From Syntrophorhabdus sp. (GTDB taxonomy: Bacteria > Desulfobacterota > BSN033 > UBA1163), in the NCBI GenBank assembly GCA_020724025.1, contig DYHU01000094.1, forward strand, positions 1 to 12,517: 12,517 nucleotides of DNA, written 5' to 3'. Made by a program: the position numbers and the translations under genes. Positions within the stretch are counted from its first letter, which is position 1. Each line of letters opens with the position of its first letter. The notes under the pieces were generated by a model. The model did not search any database and had not been told where the DNA came from. It saw nothing but the letters and a program-made list of their open reading frames with translations. Shown here in pieces: positions 1-6,955 of the stretch.

Positions 1-3
1 ATT

Positions 4-33
4 GGAGGCGGGGTTATCCCGCCTCCAGCGGGA
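4..33. repeat. Overlapping palindromes upstream of the rimP promoter
   Basis: A perfect 9-bp stem pairs 4-12 (GGAGGCGGG) with 18-26 (CCCGCCTCC) around a 5-base loop. A second, competing 6-bp stem pairs 17-22 (TCCCGC) with 28-33 (GCGGGA). No T-tract follows either, so this is not an intrinsic terminator. It resembles the short GC-rich palindromic repeats found elsewhere in the window (11221-11239, 12461-12479), but copy number in the genome cannot be judged from here. Confidence 0.55.
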
Positions 34-66
34 CTATCGATCCTACTATCAATGAGATGGAATTAT

Positions 67-91
67 CCCCCATAACTGAGGGGTTATGCCC
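67..91. repeat. Small imperfect inverted repeat
   Basis: CATAAC (71-76) is complementary to GTTATG (83-88) with a 6-base loop. CCCC (67-70) can alternatively pair with GGGG (80-83). The motif GGGGTTAT occurs here (80-87) and in the palindrome at 10-17. It lies just upstream of the candidate promoter, so it could be an operator or simply repeat debris. No function can be assigned. Confidence 0.3.
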
Positions 92-106
92 ACCTAAAAT
101 AATCTC

Positions 107-135
107 TTGCATTTTAGTTTAAATTGTAGTATATT
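107..135 (+). promoter_or_regulatory. Candidate sigma-70 promoter for the rimP-nusA-infB operon
   Basis: TTGCAT (107-112) and TATATT (130-135) are separated by 17 bases. The -10 hexamer matches the TATAAT consensus at five of six positions; the -35 matches TTGACA only at TTG. The surroundings (about 95-140) are AT-rich compared with the rest of the window. Transcription would start near 142, giving a 5' leader of about 75 bases that contains the terminator hairpin at 158-189. This is a pattern match only; AT-rich DNA yields such matches by chance. Confidence 0.45.
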
Positions 136-157
136 TTATCAAGATTCGGGTCTGCTG

Positions 158-189
158 AAAAAGCGGGCTATTTGCCCGCTTTTTTTTTA
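158..189 (+). terminator. Intrinsic terminator or attenuator in the rimP leader
   Basis: AAAAAGCGGGC (158-168) pairs perfectly with GCCCGCTTTTT (174-184) around the loop TATTT, and the T-run continues to 189. This is a textbook rho-independent terminator whose flanking A and T runs would also make it work, more weakly, in the other direction. The rimP Shine-Dalgarno lies only about 18 bases after the T-run and a candidate promoter lies upstream, so it probably sits within the leader of the NusA operon as an attenuator. It could instead end transcription from a gene upstream of the window. Confidence 0.85.
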
Positions 190-216
190 GACCGCCTCTT
201 CTTAAAAGAGGGCAAG

Positions 217-675
217 ATGTCATCGGAGATCATTGATCGGGTGAAAAAAATTATCGACCCCATCCTTTCGAATGAAGGAATGGAATGTGTCGATCTGGAT
301 TACCGGAGGGAGGCAAGAGGATGGGTCCTGCGTCTTTATATCGATAAAGAGGGCAGGGTCACGCTCGGTGATTGCGCCCGAATCAGCCAGGAAGTGGGAA
401 GAATATTAGATGTGGAGAACCCCATTGCCATCCCCTATACCTTAGAGGTCTCTTCTCCCGGGTTGACACGACCTCTAAAGACCGAAAGCGATTATGTGAA
501 GTATCAGAACCGCCTGATCAAGGTGAAGACCGTCACTCCCATCGGAAATCAAAGGCAGTTTACGGGAAGACTGCTAAGGGTGGCGAATGAAGTGATTGAG
601 ATTGACATGGATGGAAGGGTAGTTCACATCCCTTTTCAGAATATTGGGAAAGCCAATTTAGTATTGGAGTTTTAG
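217..675 (+). CDS. rimP: Ribosome maturation factor RimP
   Basis: RimP (DUF150 family) is a cytoplasmic assembly factor that binds the 30S subunit and is needed for its efficient maturation. The 152-residue product matches the usual length of about 150. The family signature YTLEVSSPGLTRPL is present at about residues 85-98, at the end of the N-terminal domain, followed by the small beta-barrel C-terminal domain. The ATG at 217 is chosen because AGAGGG (207-212) precedes it and the residues after it begin the conserved helix. The open frame extends upstream to a TTG at 172, but that would put translation inside the terminator hairpin. nusA follows after 15 bases, the classic rimP-nusA pairing. 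Expression is probably governed by the promoter and terminator just upstream. Confidence 0.96.
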   Translation: MSSEIIDRVKKIIDPILSNEGMECVDLDYRREARGWVLRLYIDKEGRVTLGDCARISQEVGRILDVENPIAIPYTLEVSSPGLTRPLKTESDYVKYQNRLIKVKTVTPIGNQRQFTGRLLRVANEVIEIDMDGRVVHIPFQNIGKANLVLEF

Positions 676-690
676 AAGGAGAAGTCAGCC

Positions 691-2169
691 ATGCCCAGCA
701 ACCTTAATTATGTGATTGAACAGGTGGGAAAGGACAAAGGGATCGACCGGAAGGTGATCATCGAAGCCCTGGAACAAGCCGTTTTGACAGCCTCCAGAAA
801 AAAATATGGTCACCAAGGGGAGATCGAAGTCTGCTATAATGAAGAAATCGGCGAGGTGGAGTTATTTCAATTTAAGCAGGTCGTCGAGGAGGTGACGGAC
901 CCGCCGACACAAATCTCCATTGAAGAGGCAAAAGAACTGGACAGCGAGGTGCAGATCGGGGACAGTCTTGGCGTGAAGCTCACAACCGATTTTGGCCGCA
1001 TCGGCGCCCAAACGGCAAAACAGGTGATCATCCAGAAGGTTCGAGATGCCGAAAGGGACAATGTCTATAATGAGTTTAAGGACCGCAAGGGAGACCTGGT
1101 AAGCGGCACGGTACAGAGGATGGAGAAAGGAAATCTCTACGTCAATATCGGGAGGGCGGAAGCTGTCCTTTTATCCAAAGAGCAGATTCCCGGAGAGGTT
1201 TACCGGCAGGGGGAACGGATCAGGGCCTATATCCTGGATGTCCAGAAGAATGCCAAGGGACCTCAGGTCTTCCTATCCAGAACCCATCCAGGATTTCTCA
1301 TCAAACTTTTCGAAATGGAGGTGCCGGAAATCTCCGAAGGGGTGATCAAGATAATCAGCGCGGCCCGGGAACCCGGAGAACGGGCGAAGATCTCCGTCTA
1401 CAGTTCGAACCGCGATGTCGACCCGGTGGGAGCATGCGTGGGTATGAAGGGCTCCAGGGTTCAGAATGTGGTTCAAGAACTCCGTGGGGAACGGATCGAT
1501 ATTATCCCGTGGTCTCAGGATCAGGCGAAATATGTTTGTAATGCACTCGCCCCGGCCAAAGTCTCAAGAGTTTATATCGATGAGGAAAACCGGCACATGG
1601 AAGTGGTGGTGGCGGATGACCAGCTCTCCCTCGCCATAGGGAAAAAAGGGCAGAATGTCCGCTTGACCTCCAAATTGACAGGGTGGAAGATCGATATCAA
1701 AAGCGAATCAAAGATGGAAAAAATCTCCGGCGAGATTTTGGAGAGCTTTAGGGGACTCCCGCATATCGGGGATGTGGGTAGTCGCATCCTTTATAATGAA
1801 GGATTTCGCTCCCTCCAGGAGCTGGCTGAGGCCGACCCCGAAGAACTGGCCAAAGTTTTAGGGAGCGAGAAGGAGAAGGCCTCCGAAATTGTTGAAATCG
1901 CATTGCGGATGGTTCAGGAGAAGGGGGGCAAAGAACGCGGCCCGGAAATCCCGCCGGCAGTTGACGAATCTGGTCTCGATCCCGTCGAAAAAATAGAAGG
2001 GGTTGGAGAGAAACTCGCCGAAATTCTGAAAAGCCATGGATTTCATAGCATCAAGGATATTCTGAAGTCAGACGTGGAAAAACTTTCCGAGCTCCAGGGA
2101 ATCGGCGTGAAAAGAGCGGAAAAATTGATCCAGTCAGCGAAACAGTTTTTGGAAAGCAATAAGCCGTGA
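691..2169 (+). CDS. nusA: Transcription elongation/termination factor NusA
   Basis: NusA binds RNA polymerase and nascent RNA, promoting pausing and intrinsic termination and taking part in antitermination complexes. The 492-residue protein shows the N-terminal polymerase-binding domain (about 1-130), an S1 domain (about 134-200), KH1 with GMKG at 251-254, and KH2 with GKKG at 317-320. The C-terminal part carries helix-hairpin-helix repeats: [12 protein letters not shown] (356-367), [12 protein letters not shown] (435-446) and [12 protein letters not shown] (468-479). Such C-terminal repeats occur in proteobacterial NusA and are absent from the short Bacillus form, which supports a proteobacterial-type host. 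AAGGAG (676-681) lies 9 bases before the ATG. The stop codon overlaps the start of ylxR. NusA is known to autoregulate its operon in several bacteria, which fits the terminator hairpin at 158-189. Confidence 0.98.
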   Translation: MPSNLNYVIEQVGKDKGIDRKVIIEALEQAVLTASRKKYGHQGEIEVCYNEEIGEVELFQFKQVVEEVTDPPTQISIEEAKELDSEVQIGDSLGVKLTTDFGRIGAQTAKQVIIQKVRDAERDNVYNEFKDRKGDLVSGTVQRMEKGNLYVNIGRAEAVLLSKEQIPGEVYRQGERIRAYILDVQKNAKGPQVFLSRTHPGFLIKLFEMEVPEISEGVIKIISAAREPGERAKISVYSSNRDVDPVGACVGMKGSRVQNVVQELRGERIDIIPWSQDQAKYVCNALAPAKVSRVYIDEENRHMEVVVADDQLSLAIGKKGQNVRLTSKLTGWKIDIKSESKMEKISGEILESFRGLPHIGDVGSRILYNEGFRSLQELAEADPEELAKVLGSEKEKASEIVEIALRMVQEKGGKERGPEIPPAVDESGLDPVEKIEGVGEKLAEILKSHGFHSIKDILKSDVEKLSELQGIGVKRAEKLIQSAKQFLESNKP

Positions 2170-2426
2170 GCCGGAAGGGTCATGTCCCGATTCGCCTGTG
2201 TATGGGTTGCAGAAAGAGAAGGAAGAAAGAGGAGATGATTCGATTCACCCTGACGACCGATGGCAGAGCGCTGGCTATCGAGGGGAGGAATCAGACCGGA
2301 AGGGGGCTTTATCTCTGTCCGGATGCGTCCTGTTTAAAAGCGGCAAAAAAGAGGCGTCGGTTTGAACCGTTCATCGGAATCGATCGATTTGAGGAATGGT
2401 TCGGGATAAAATCCATTAATGGATAG
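2166..2426 (+). CDS. ylxR: YlxR/RnpM family RNA-binding protein
   Basis: This 86-residue basic protein belongs to the YlxR (DUF448) family. The Bacillus subtilis member, renamed RnpM, binds RNase P RNA and modulates RNase P. Family features are visible: a CMGCRKRRKKEEMIRF motif near residues 12-27, then GRGLYLC (about 46-52), a further cysteine (CPDASC) and a Lys/Arg-rich stretch (about 58-66). The start is a GTG that overlaps the nusA stop codon (GTGA, 2166-2169), so translation is probably coupled to nusA; a weak GGAAAG lies at 2151-2156. No L7Ae-type gene (ylxQ) follows, unlike in Bacillus; a 128-base non-coding spacer lies between ylxR and infB. Confidence 0.93.
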   Translation: MSRKGHVPIRLCMGCRKRRKKEEMIRFTLTTDGRALAIEGRNQTGRGLYLCPDASCLKAAKKRRRFEPFIGIDRFEEWFGIKSING

Positions 2427-2440
2427 AAGGATTGAAATGA

Positions 2441-2539
2441 ACCCCGTTAGAAAGGATGGGGCTTTATACTCCGCCCTTTCTAACAAAAGCCGATGAGCTG
2501 ATCATTTCCGTTTTGAAAGACGAGGTTTTCTAACGGGGT
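2441..2539 (+). promoter_or_regulatory. Three-arm alternative-pairing element in the infB leader
   Basis: The 5' arm ACCCCGTTAGAAA (2441-2453) is perfectly complementary over 13 bases to TTTCTAACGGGGT (2527-2539). Its GTTAGAAAGG portion (2446-2455) is also perfectly complementary over 10 bases to CCTTTCTAAC (2475-2484). The two pairings exclude each other. The distal arm ends one base before the strong infB Shine-Dalgarno AAGGAGG (2541-2547), so long-range pairing could affect ribosome access while the local hairpin leaves it free. This is what the bases show; the switch idea is inference. Alternatively it is a palindromic repeat with terminal inverted repeats inserted in the operon. There is no T-run to make a terminator and no open reading frame of note. 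Confidence 0.55.
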
Positions 2540-2554
2540 GAAGGAGGAAAGGGA

Positions 2555-5107
2555 ATGGCGAAGGTAAAAGTCCTCGACCTTGCGAGCGAAGTTGGGATAG
2601 GGGACGACAAGCTGATTCTGAAATTGAAACGGATGGGGATGAAGGTTAAGGATAAAAAACCTGAACCTGCCGAAAAAGCCGCCTCCCCTTCTGATGAGAA
2701 GATCATTGAAAAGAATGCTGAAAAAGAGGTGGTCGAGAAGCGGGTCAAGCCCACGGTCATCCGGAGAAGGACGAGAAGCCTTGAGGTCGCAGCGCCTCCT
2801 CCGCCCCCTGTGTCCGTGGAACCCGAGGTTGTCGTTCCAAAAGCAGAAGCAAAACCTGAGGTGATCGCCCCCGCCAAGGAGTTAAGGGTCGCGAAGAAAT
2901 GGGAGAAAAAGGAAGAAGGGGAGGAAAAACCCTTTAAGAAAGCCTTGATGGGAAAGAAGGAATCGGAGAAGACTCTCGAGATAAAAGCCGAAGTCAAAGA
3001 GGCTGTTTTACCCAAACATGCTGCTGGAGCGCCCACCCCACTCAAAACCATGGTCAAAGAGGCCGGGAAGGGGGCAAGGAAGGCCGCAGAAGAGGTAAAA
3101 CAGAAGGAAGTACCCCTCAAAAAGCTGGAGGCAAAATTTCAAGGAAAAGAAGATCTTCTCCTTCAAGCGAAGAAAAAGGGGATCGTAAAGAAACGAAGGG
3201 TGATCGAAGAGAGGATGGTCCAAGAGGAAGATTTTATAGACGAGAAGAAGCATGAAAAAGGGGGGGAGTTATTGCTCCGACCTTTCAAACCTTTTAAGAA
3301 GAAGCTCGTCTTAAAGTCACCCAGGAAGACGGAGATCACCGTCCCCAAACCCATCAAGAGAATCATCCGGATCGCTGAGGTCATCTCTGTTGGAGACCTG
3401 GCCAAAAGAATGGGGGTCAGGGGAGGGGATTTGATTAAAAAATTGATGGATATCGGCGTCATGGTCACTATCAACCAGATGATCGATGCGGATGTGGCCT
3501 CCCTGGCGGCGAGTGAGTTCGGATACGAAGTGGAACGGGTTTCCATTGAACGCCAGGAGCTCCTTGAAAGAAAGGAGGATCGGCCCGAAGAATTACAAAC
3601 CCGACCTCCCGTAGTCACGATTATGGGCCATGTCGATCATGGTAAAACCATGCTCTTGGATGCCATCCGTAAGACGAATGTGGTGGAGGGAGAGGCCGGA
3701 GGAATCACCCAGCATATCGGCGCCTACGATGTCCAGCTGGAAAATGGGCATGTCGTTTTTATTGATACGCCCGGTCATGAGGCATTTACCGCGATGAGGG
3801 CCAGAGGAGCCCAGGTGACCGATGTGGTCGTCCTGGTCGTCGCTGCGGACGACGGGGTCATGCCGCAGACCAAAGAGGCAATCGACCATGCCAGAGCGGC
3901 CAATGTTCCCATCCTCGTGGCCATCAACAAAATTGATAAGCAGAATGCCAATGCGGAAAAGGTGAGAAAAGAAATTTCGGATTATGGACTGGTCCCCGAA
4001 CAATGGGGGGGCAGTACGCTTTATGCTGAAATATCCGCCAAACAGAAGATCGGAATCAAAGAATTGCTCGAACTGATCCTGCTTCAGGCGGAGATCCTGG
4101 AGCTGAAGGCCAACCCCAATAAGCCCGCACGGGGGATTGTGATTGAGGCCAAACTGGATAAGGGAAGAGGGCCCGTGGCAACCGTTCTGGTTCAAGAAGG
4201 ATCTCTGAAGGCGGGTGATGTTTTCATCGCGGGCTCCCATTATGGAAGGGTAAGGGCCATGTTAAACGATAGAGGACAGAAAATCGAAAAGGCTGACCCC
4301 TCAACCCCGGTGGAAGTGCTGGGCTTCACCGACGTTCCCGATGCCGGAGAGACCTTCATCGTGGTCACGGACGAGAGGATGGCCAAGCAGATCAGCCTCT
4401 ATCGACAGGAGAAGATTCGCGCCAGGGAGCTCTCAAAGTTGAGCAAGGTCTCTCTTGAAGAACTCTATGAAAAGATCAAGAAGGGGGAGATCAAAGAGCT
4501 CAATGTCATCATCAAGGCCGATGTCCAGGGATCGATCGAGGCGATGAAAGAGGCTTTGAAGAAGCTCTCCAACGACGAAGTCAAAGTGAACATCATCCAT
4601 GACGGGGTCGGCGGAATCACGGAAACCGACGTGAATCTGGCTTCGGCTTCCAATGCGATCATCATCGGGTTTAATGTGAGGCCGGGACCCAAGGCCCAAT
4701 CTCTCGCCGAACAAGAAAATGTGGACCTCCGTGTTTACGCTGTCATTTATGATGCCATCTCCGATATCCGGAAAGCCCTCGAGGGTCTGCTGGAACCGAC
4801 CTATAAGGAGCATATTCTGGGGAGAGCCCAGGTGCTCCAGCTCTTCAATGTCCGGAAAATGGGGACCATTGCAGGGAGTTTGATCACAGATGGGAAAGTG
4901 GTCAGGGGATCCCATGCCCGACTCCTGAGGGATAACGTCGTCATTTACGACGGGCGGATTTCCTCGCTCAAACGATTTAAAGACGATATGAAGGAGTGCA
5001 CCCAGGGTCTCGAATGCGGTATCTGGATGGAGAATTTTAATGACATCAAACCCGGGGATATCATTGAGTCCTATGAGATGGAGGAAGTTCAATCTCGATT
5101 GTCTTAA
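2555..5107 (+). CDS. infB: Translation initiation factor IF-2
   Basis: IF2 is the GTPase that places initiator fMet-tRNA on the 30S subunit and promotes 50S joining. The 850-residue product has an IF2-N module (1-35), a long charged Lys/Glu/Pro/Ala-rich linker (about 38-265, with a proline run near 81-85) and a second IF2-N module (about 270-330). The G domain follows: G1 GHVDHGKT (358-365), G2 around GGIT (382-385), G3 DTPGH (404-408), G4 NKID (458-461) and G5 SAK (494-496). After it come the beta-barrel domain II, domain III (about 650-740) and the C-terminal fMet-tRNA-binding domain (about 755-850). The residue after GKT is methionine where Ser, Thr or Lys is more usual; the functional Thr is intact. 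AAGGAGG (2541-2547) sits 7 bases before the ATG. ylxP follows after 33 bases. Confidence 0.98.
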   Translation: MAKVKVLDLASEVGIGDDKLILKLKRMGMKVKDKKPEPAEKAASPSDEKIIEKNAEKEVVEKRVKPTVIRRRTRSLEVAAPPPPPVSVEPEVVVPKAEAKPEVIAPAKELRVAKKWEKKEEGEEKPFKKALMGKKESEKTLEIKAEVKEAVLPKHAAGAPTPLKTMVKEAGKGARKAAEEVKQKEVPLKKLEAKFQGKEDLLLQAKKKGIVKKRRVIEERMVQEEDFIDEKKHEKGGELLLRPFKPFKKKLVLKSPRKTEITVPKPIKRIIRIAEVISVGDLAKRMGVRGGDLIKKLMDIGVMVTINQMIDADVASLAASEFGYEVERVSIERQELLERKEDRPEELQTRPPVVTIMGHVDHGKTMLLDAIRKTNVVEGEAGGITQHIGAYDVQLENGHVVFIDTPGHEAFTAMRARGAQVTDVVVLVVAADDGVMPQTKEAIDHARAANVPILVAINKIDKQNANAEKVRKEISDYGLVPEQWGGSTLYAEISAKQKIGIKELLELILLQAEILELKANPNKPARGIVIEAKLDKGRGPVATVLVQEGSLKAGDVFIAGSHYGRVRAMLNDRGQKIEKADPSTPVEVLGFTDVPDAGETFIVVTDERMAKQISLYRQEKIRARELSKLSKVSLEELYEKIKKGEIKELNVIIKADVQGSIEAMKEALKKLSNDEVKVNIIHDGVGGITETDVNLASASNAIIIGFNVRPGPKAQSLAEQENVDLRVYAVIYDAISDIRKALEGLLEPTYKEHILGRAQVLQLFNVRKMGTIAGSLITDGKVVRGSHARLLRDNVVIYDGRISSLKRFKDDMKECTQGLECGIWMENFNDIKPGDIIESYEMEEVQSRLS

Positions 5108-5140
5108 GTCCTGGGGGGATGAAAAGGGGAGGAGAAAGGG

Positions 5141-5428
5141 ATGGTCGTTGGAATTTGCCAGCTTGATTTTCGGATTCCTGAGAATCATTCGCTCAAGGGA
5201 AAGCGTCATGTCCTCCGAAAGATGATCGACAGGGTCAGACATCGATTCAACGTGTCCATCTCGGAGGTCGGGGATCAGGATCTCTGGCAGAGGGCCCAGA
5301 TCGGAATCTGCACGGTGGGCAATGACCGGAGACATATCAATTCCAGTCTGGACAAGGTGGTCGACTTCATCGAAAAGATGAGCCTCGGAGAATTGGTTCA
5401 TACGGAGATGGAAATCCTTTCGGTATGA
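5141..5428 (+). CDS. ylxP: YlxP-like DUF503 protein
   Basis: This 95-residue protein matches the DUF503/YlxP family, small proteins usually encoded between infB and rbfA. Visible family features are the N-terminal strand MVVGICQLDFRIPENHSLK, the KGKRHVLRKMIDRVRHRFN helix (about residues 19-37), the SISEVGDQDLWQRAQIG segment (about 39-55), and a final helix and strand ending in MEILSV. The molecular role is not established; conserved placement suggests a link to ribosome assembly or translation initiation. A strong GGAGG (5128-5132) precedes the ATG by 8 bases. It is 33 bases after infB and 130 bases before rbfA. Confidence 0.9.
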   Translation: MVVGICQLDFRIPENHSLKGKRHVLRKMIDRVRHRFNVSISEVGDQDLWQRAQIGICTVGNDRRHINSSLDKVVDFIEKMSLGELVHTEMEILSV

Positions 5429-5443
5429 ACCTCGCAACCTAAG

Positions 5444-5546
5444 AAAGGTTAAGGTTACGGTTACGTGGAAAGAATGAAGAGACGATAAACGTTGCCTTTT
5501 ATTAACGATACGGGCATCCTTACCGTTACCGTATAACGAAACCTTT
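5444..5546. repeat. Structured spacer between ylxP and rbfA with GGTTAC hexamers
   Basis: Three tandem hexamers GGTTAA-GGTTAC-GGTTAC occupy 5447-5464. TACGGTTACG (5456-5465) pairs with CGTTACCGTA (5524-5533) at nine of ten positions, and AAAGGTT (5444-5450) pairs perfectly with AACCTTT (5540-5546), giving a two-part long-range stem around a 58-base interior. The right side carries its own TTACCG repetition. The 3' arm ends 12 bases before the rbfA start. It looks like a dispersed palindromic intergenic repeat, but may fold in the mRNA and influence rbfA translation. TATAAC at 5532-5537 resembles a -10 box but has no acceptable -35 partner. Confidence 0.5.
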
Positions 5547-5558
5547 ATTTTCAAGGCT

Positions 5559-5927
5559 ATGGAAGGAAAACGATCCAAAAAGGTGGCAGACCTAATCCGC
5601 AAGGAGGTCTCTGAAATGTTCGTGAAGACGCTCAAAGACCCACGGATCGGTTTAATCACCATTACCAGGGTGACGGTGACCGAAGACTGTCGTTTGGCCA
5701 GGATCCATTTCAGTGTGCCGGGCTCTGTCGATGAAAGAGAAAGGTCAATGAAAGGCCTCGAGAGCGCCAAGGGATATATCCGGAGAGAGCTGGCCAGACG
5801 GATCAACCTGCGCTACACACCTGAAATTATGTTTGAGTTCGACCCTTCGATCGAATATGCCATCCACATCGGAGAAGTTTTGCAATCCCTTCAAAAGGAG
5901 AGGGAGGAGAACCCGGATGCGAATTGA
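5559..5927 (+). CDS. rbfA: 30S ribosome-binding factor RbfA
   Basis: RbfA is a KH-fold protein that binds the 30S subunit during late 16S rRNA 5'-end maturation and cold adaptation. The 122-residue product fits the family. It shows the N-terminal helix KKVADLIRKEVSEMF (about 6-20), KDPRIGLITITRVTVTEDC (about 26-44), the helix SAKGYIRRELARRINLRY (about 70-87) and the C-terminal FDPSIEYAIHI motif. The ATG at 5559 is the only start that keeps the conserved first helix, yet no good Shine-Dalgarno precedes it: only CAAGG (5552-5556), two bases away. Translation may depend on the folded spacer upstream or on coupling. The gene's end overlaps truB by 11 bases and supplies truB's ribosome binding site. 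No nrnA/DHH phosphoesterase gene lies between rbfA and truB, where some deltaproteobacteria have one. Confidence 0.96.
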   Translation: MEGKRSKKVADLIRKEVSEMFVKTLKDPRIGLITITRVTVTEDCRLARIHFSVPGSVDERERSMKGLESAKGYIRRELARRINLRYTPEIMFEFDPSIEYAIHIGEVLQSLQKEREENPDAN

Positions 5928-6879
5928 TGGCCTTCTGGTCGTAGATAAACCCGGAGGGATGACCTCCCTCGATGTGGTGAGGGAGATCAAGGCCAGATTT
6001 TCTATCAAGAAGGCGGGCCATATTGGAACGCTCGACCCTTTTGCTACGGGAGTCCTGCCCGTGGTCATCAATGAGGCAACGAAGCTGGTCCCTTTCCTCC
6101 AGGATGATCCGAAAGATTACGAAGCGGTGATGAAGATTGGAGAAGAGACCACCACCGATGACCTCACCGGTGAAATCGTCCGGAAAGAACCCTGTGAAAA
6201 CCTATCCCCGGAAATCATCCTGACGATTTTTAAATCCTTCACAGGAAGAATCCAGCAGACTCCGCCGATGTTTTCGGCTGTGAAGGTGAAAGGAAGACCC
6301 CTCTACCGGATGGCCAGAAAGGGGATCGAGATCCAAAGGGAAGAAAGGGAGGTTCAAATCTTCGATCTCCTGGTTCAAAAGATCGATCTTCCGATGGTCC
6401 ATTTCAGGGTCTCCTGCTCAAAAGGGACTTATATCCGCGCCCTGGCAAGGGATATCGGAAAACGGATCGGATGCGGGGCTCATCTCGTCTCTTTGAGGCG
6501 AGTCCGGAGTGGTCCTTTTACTCTCGAACAGGCCATTCCTTTGGCGAAGGTGAAGACTCTTTTGGGGGCTGAGGCCCTCCATTCCTGCCTCATTCCATTG
6601 AGAGAGATTTTGTTTGACCTCCCTGAGGTGGTCGGAGATGAGCGGCTGATCCGGAAGGTCCGTTACGGAAAGGAGATGATCGTGAGGGACCTCGACCCAC
6701 AAACCCTTCCCCCCTTTGAGGAAGGACAGTGGCTCAAGATGTCCTCTCCCGAAGAGGGATTAGTGGCGATTTTACAGTCGGAGTTAAGAGGCGGAGAGAT
6801 CGGAAAGGCAGACCCGGAGAAGGTCGCCTTTCGTCCTGTCAGAGTATTCCACTCCTCACCCCATCCCTCTCCCAAGTAG
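5917..6879 (+). CDS. truB: tRNA pseudouridine-55 synthase TruB
   Basis: TruB isomerises U55 in the T-loop of tRNA to pseudouridine and acts as a tRNA chaperone. The ATG at 5917 gives 320 residues beginning MRIDGLLVVDKPGGMTS, the expected N-terminus, with GGAGG (5903-5907) nine bases upstream; an in-frame ATG at 5833 lies inside rbfA and is rejected. The catalytic aspartate is D40 in GHIGTLDPFATGVLP (34-48). The second conserved block SKGTYIRALARDIG and the RRVRSGPFTLEQA region are present, followed by a C-terminal PUA-like segment. The last residues (about HSSPHPSPK) are encoded by the left arm of a palindromic repeat at 6854-6922, and the stop codon falls inside it. The original C-terminus was therefore probably altered by a repeat insertion. 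The catalytic domain is untouched. Confidence 0.96.
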   Translation: MRIDGLLVVDKPGGMTSLDVVREIKARFSIKKAGHIGTLDPFATGVLPVVINEATKLVPFLQDDPKDYEAVMKIGEETTTDDLTGEIVRKEPCENLSPEIILTIFKSFTGRIQQTPPMFSAVKVKGRPLYRMARKGIEIQREEREVQIFDLLVQKIDLPMVHFRVSCSKGTYIRALARDIGKRIGCGAHLVSLRRVRSGPFTLEQAIPLAKVKTLLGAEALHSCLIPLREILFDLPEVVGDERLIRKVRYGKEMIVRDLDPQTLPPFEEGQWLKMSSPEEGLVAILQSELRGGEIGKADPEKVAFRPVRVFHSSPHPSPK

Positions 6880-6922
6880 CACAGGCGTCACGCCTGTGGC
6901 CACCGGTGAGGGAGGGTGAGGG
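6854..6922. repeat. Palindromic repeat spanning the truB stop codon
   Basis: CCTCACCC (6854-6861) pairs with GGGTGAGG (6914-6921), and TCCCTC (6864-6869) pairs with GAGGGA (6908-6913), with CA (6862-6863) as a bulge. This outer palindrome encloses a separate perfect hairpin at 6880-6898. The CCTCACCCC-TCCCTC type arm looks like a dispersed repeat of environmental genomes (from memory, not searched). The right arm ends about 21 bases before the rpsO Shine-Dalgarno. No T-run follows, so it is not an intrinsic terminator, but it could stabilise or process the truB-rpsO mRNA. Confidence 0.7.
6880..6898. repeat. Perfect hairpin nested in the truB-rpsO repeat
   Basis: CACAGGCG (6880-6887) and CGCCTGTG (6891-6898) form a perfect 8-bp stem with the 3-base loop TCA. 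It lies between the arms of the larger palindrome at 6854-6922 and starts directly after the truB stop codon (6877-6879). Its sequence is unrelated to the outer arms, which suggests two different elements, one inserted into the other. Confidence 0.7.
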
Positions 6923-6955
6923 AAAAGATCCTATTTAAATCGAAGGAGGGATTTC

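Noticed and set aside
172..216. TTG start for rimP at 172
   Set aside because: It would begin within the terminator hairpin, lacks a ribosome binding site and adds 15 residues unrelated to the RimP family; the ATG at 217 has AGAGGG upstream.
2486..2523. Hammerhead-ribozyme-like words CCGATGAG and GAAA in the infB leader
   Set aside because: The conserved core CUGANGA is broken (C in place of U) and the flanking stems I and III do not form, so a ribozyme is not supported.
3593..4240. 215-codon open frame on the - strand
   Set aside because: It is a shadow of the IF2 G domain, whose motifs are intact on the + strand.
4433..5806. 457-codon open frame on the - strand
   Set aside because: It lies opposite the 3' half of infB, ylxP and most of rbfA, has no recognisable domain, and its composition follows the antisense of conserved genes. 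Long antisense frames are expected opposite such coding regions.
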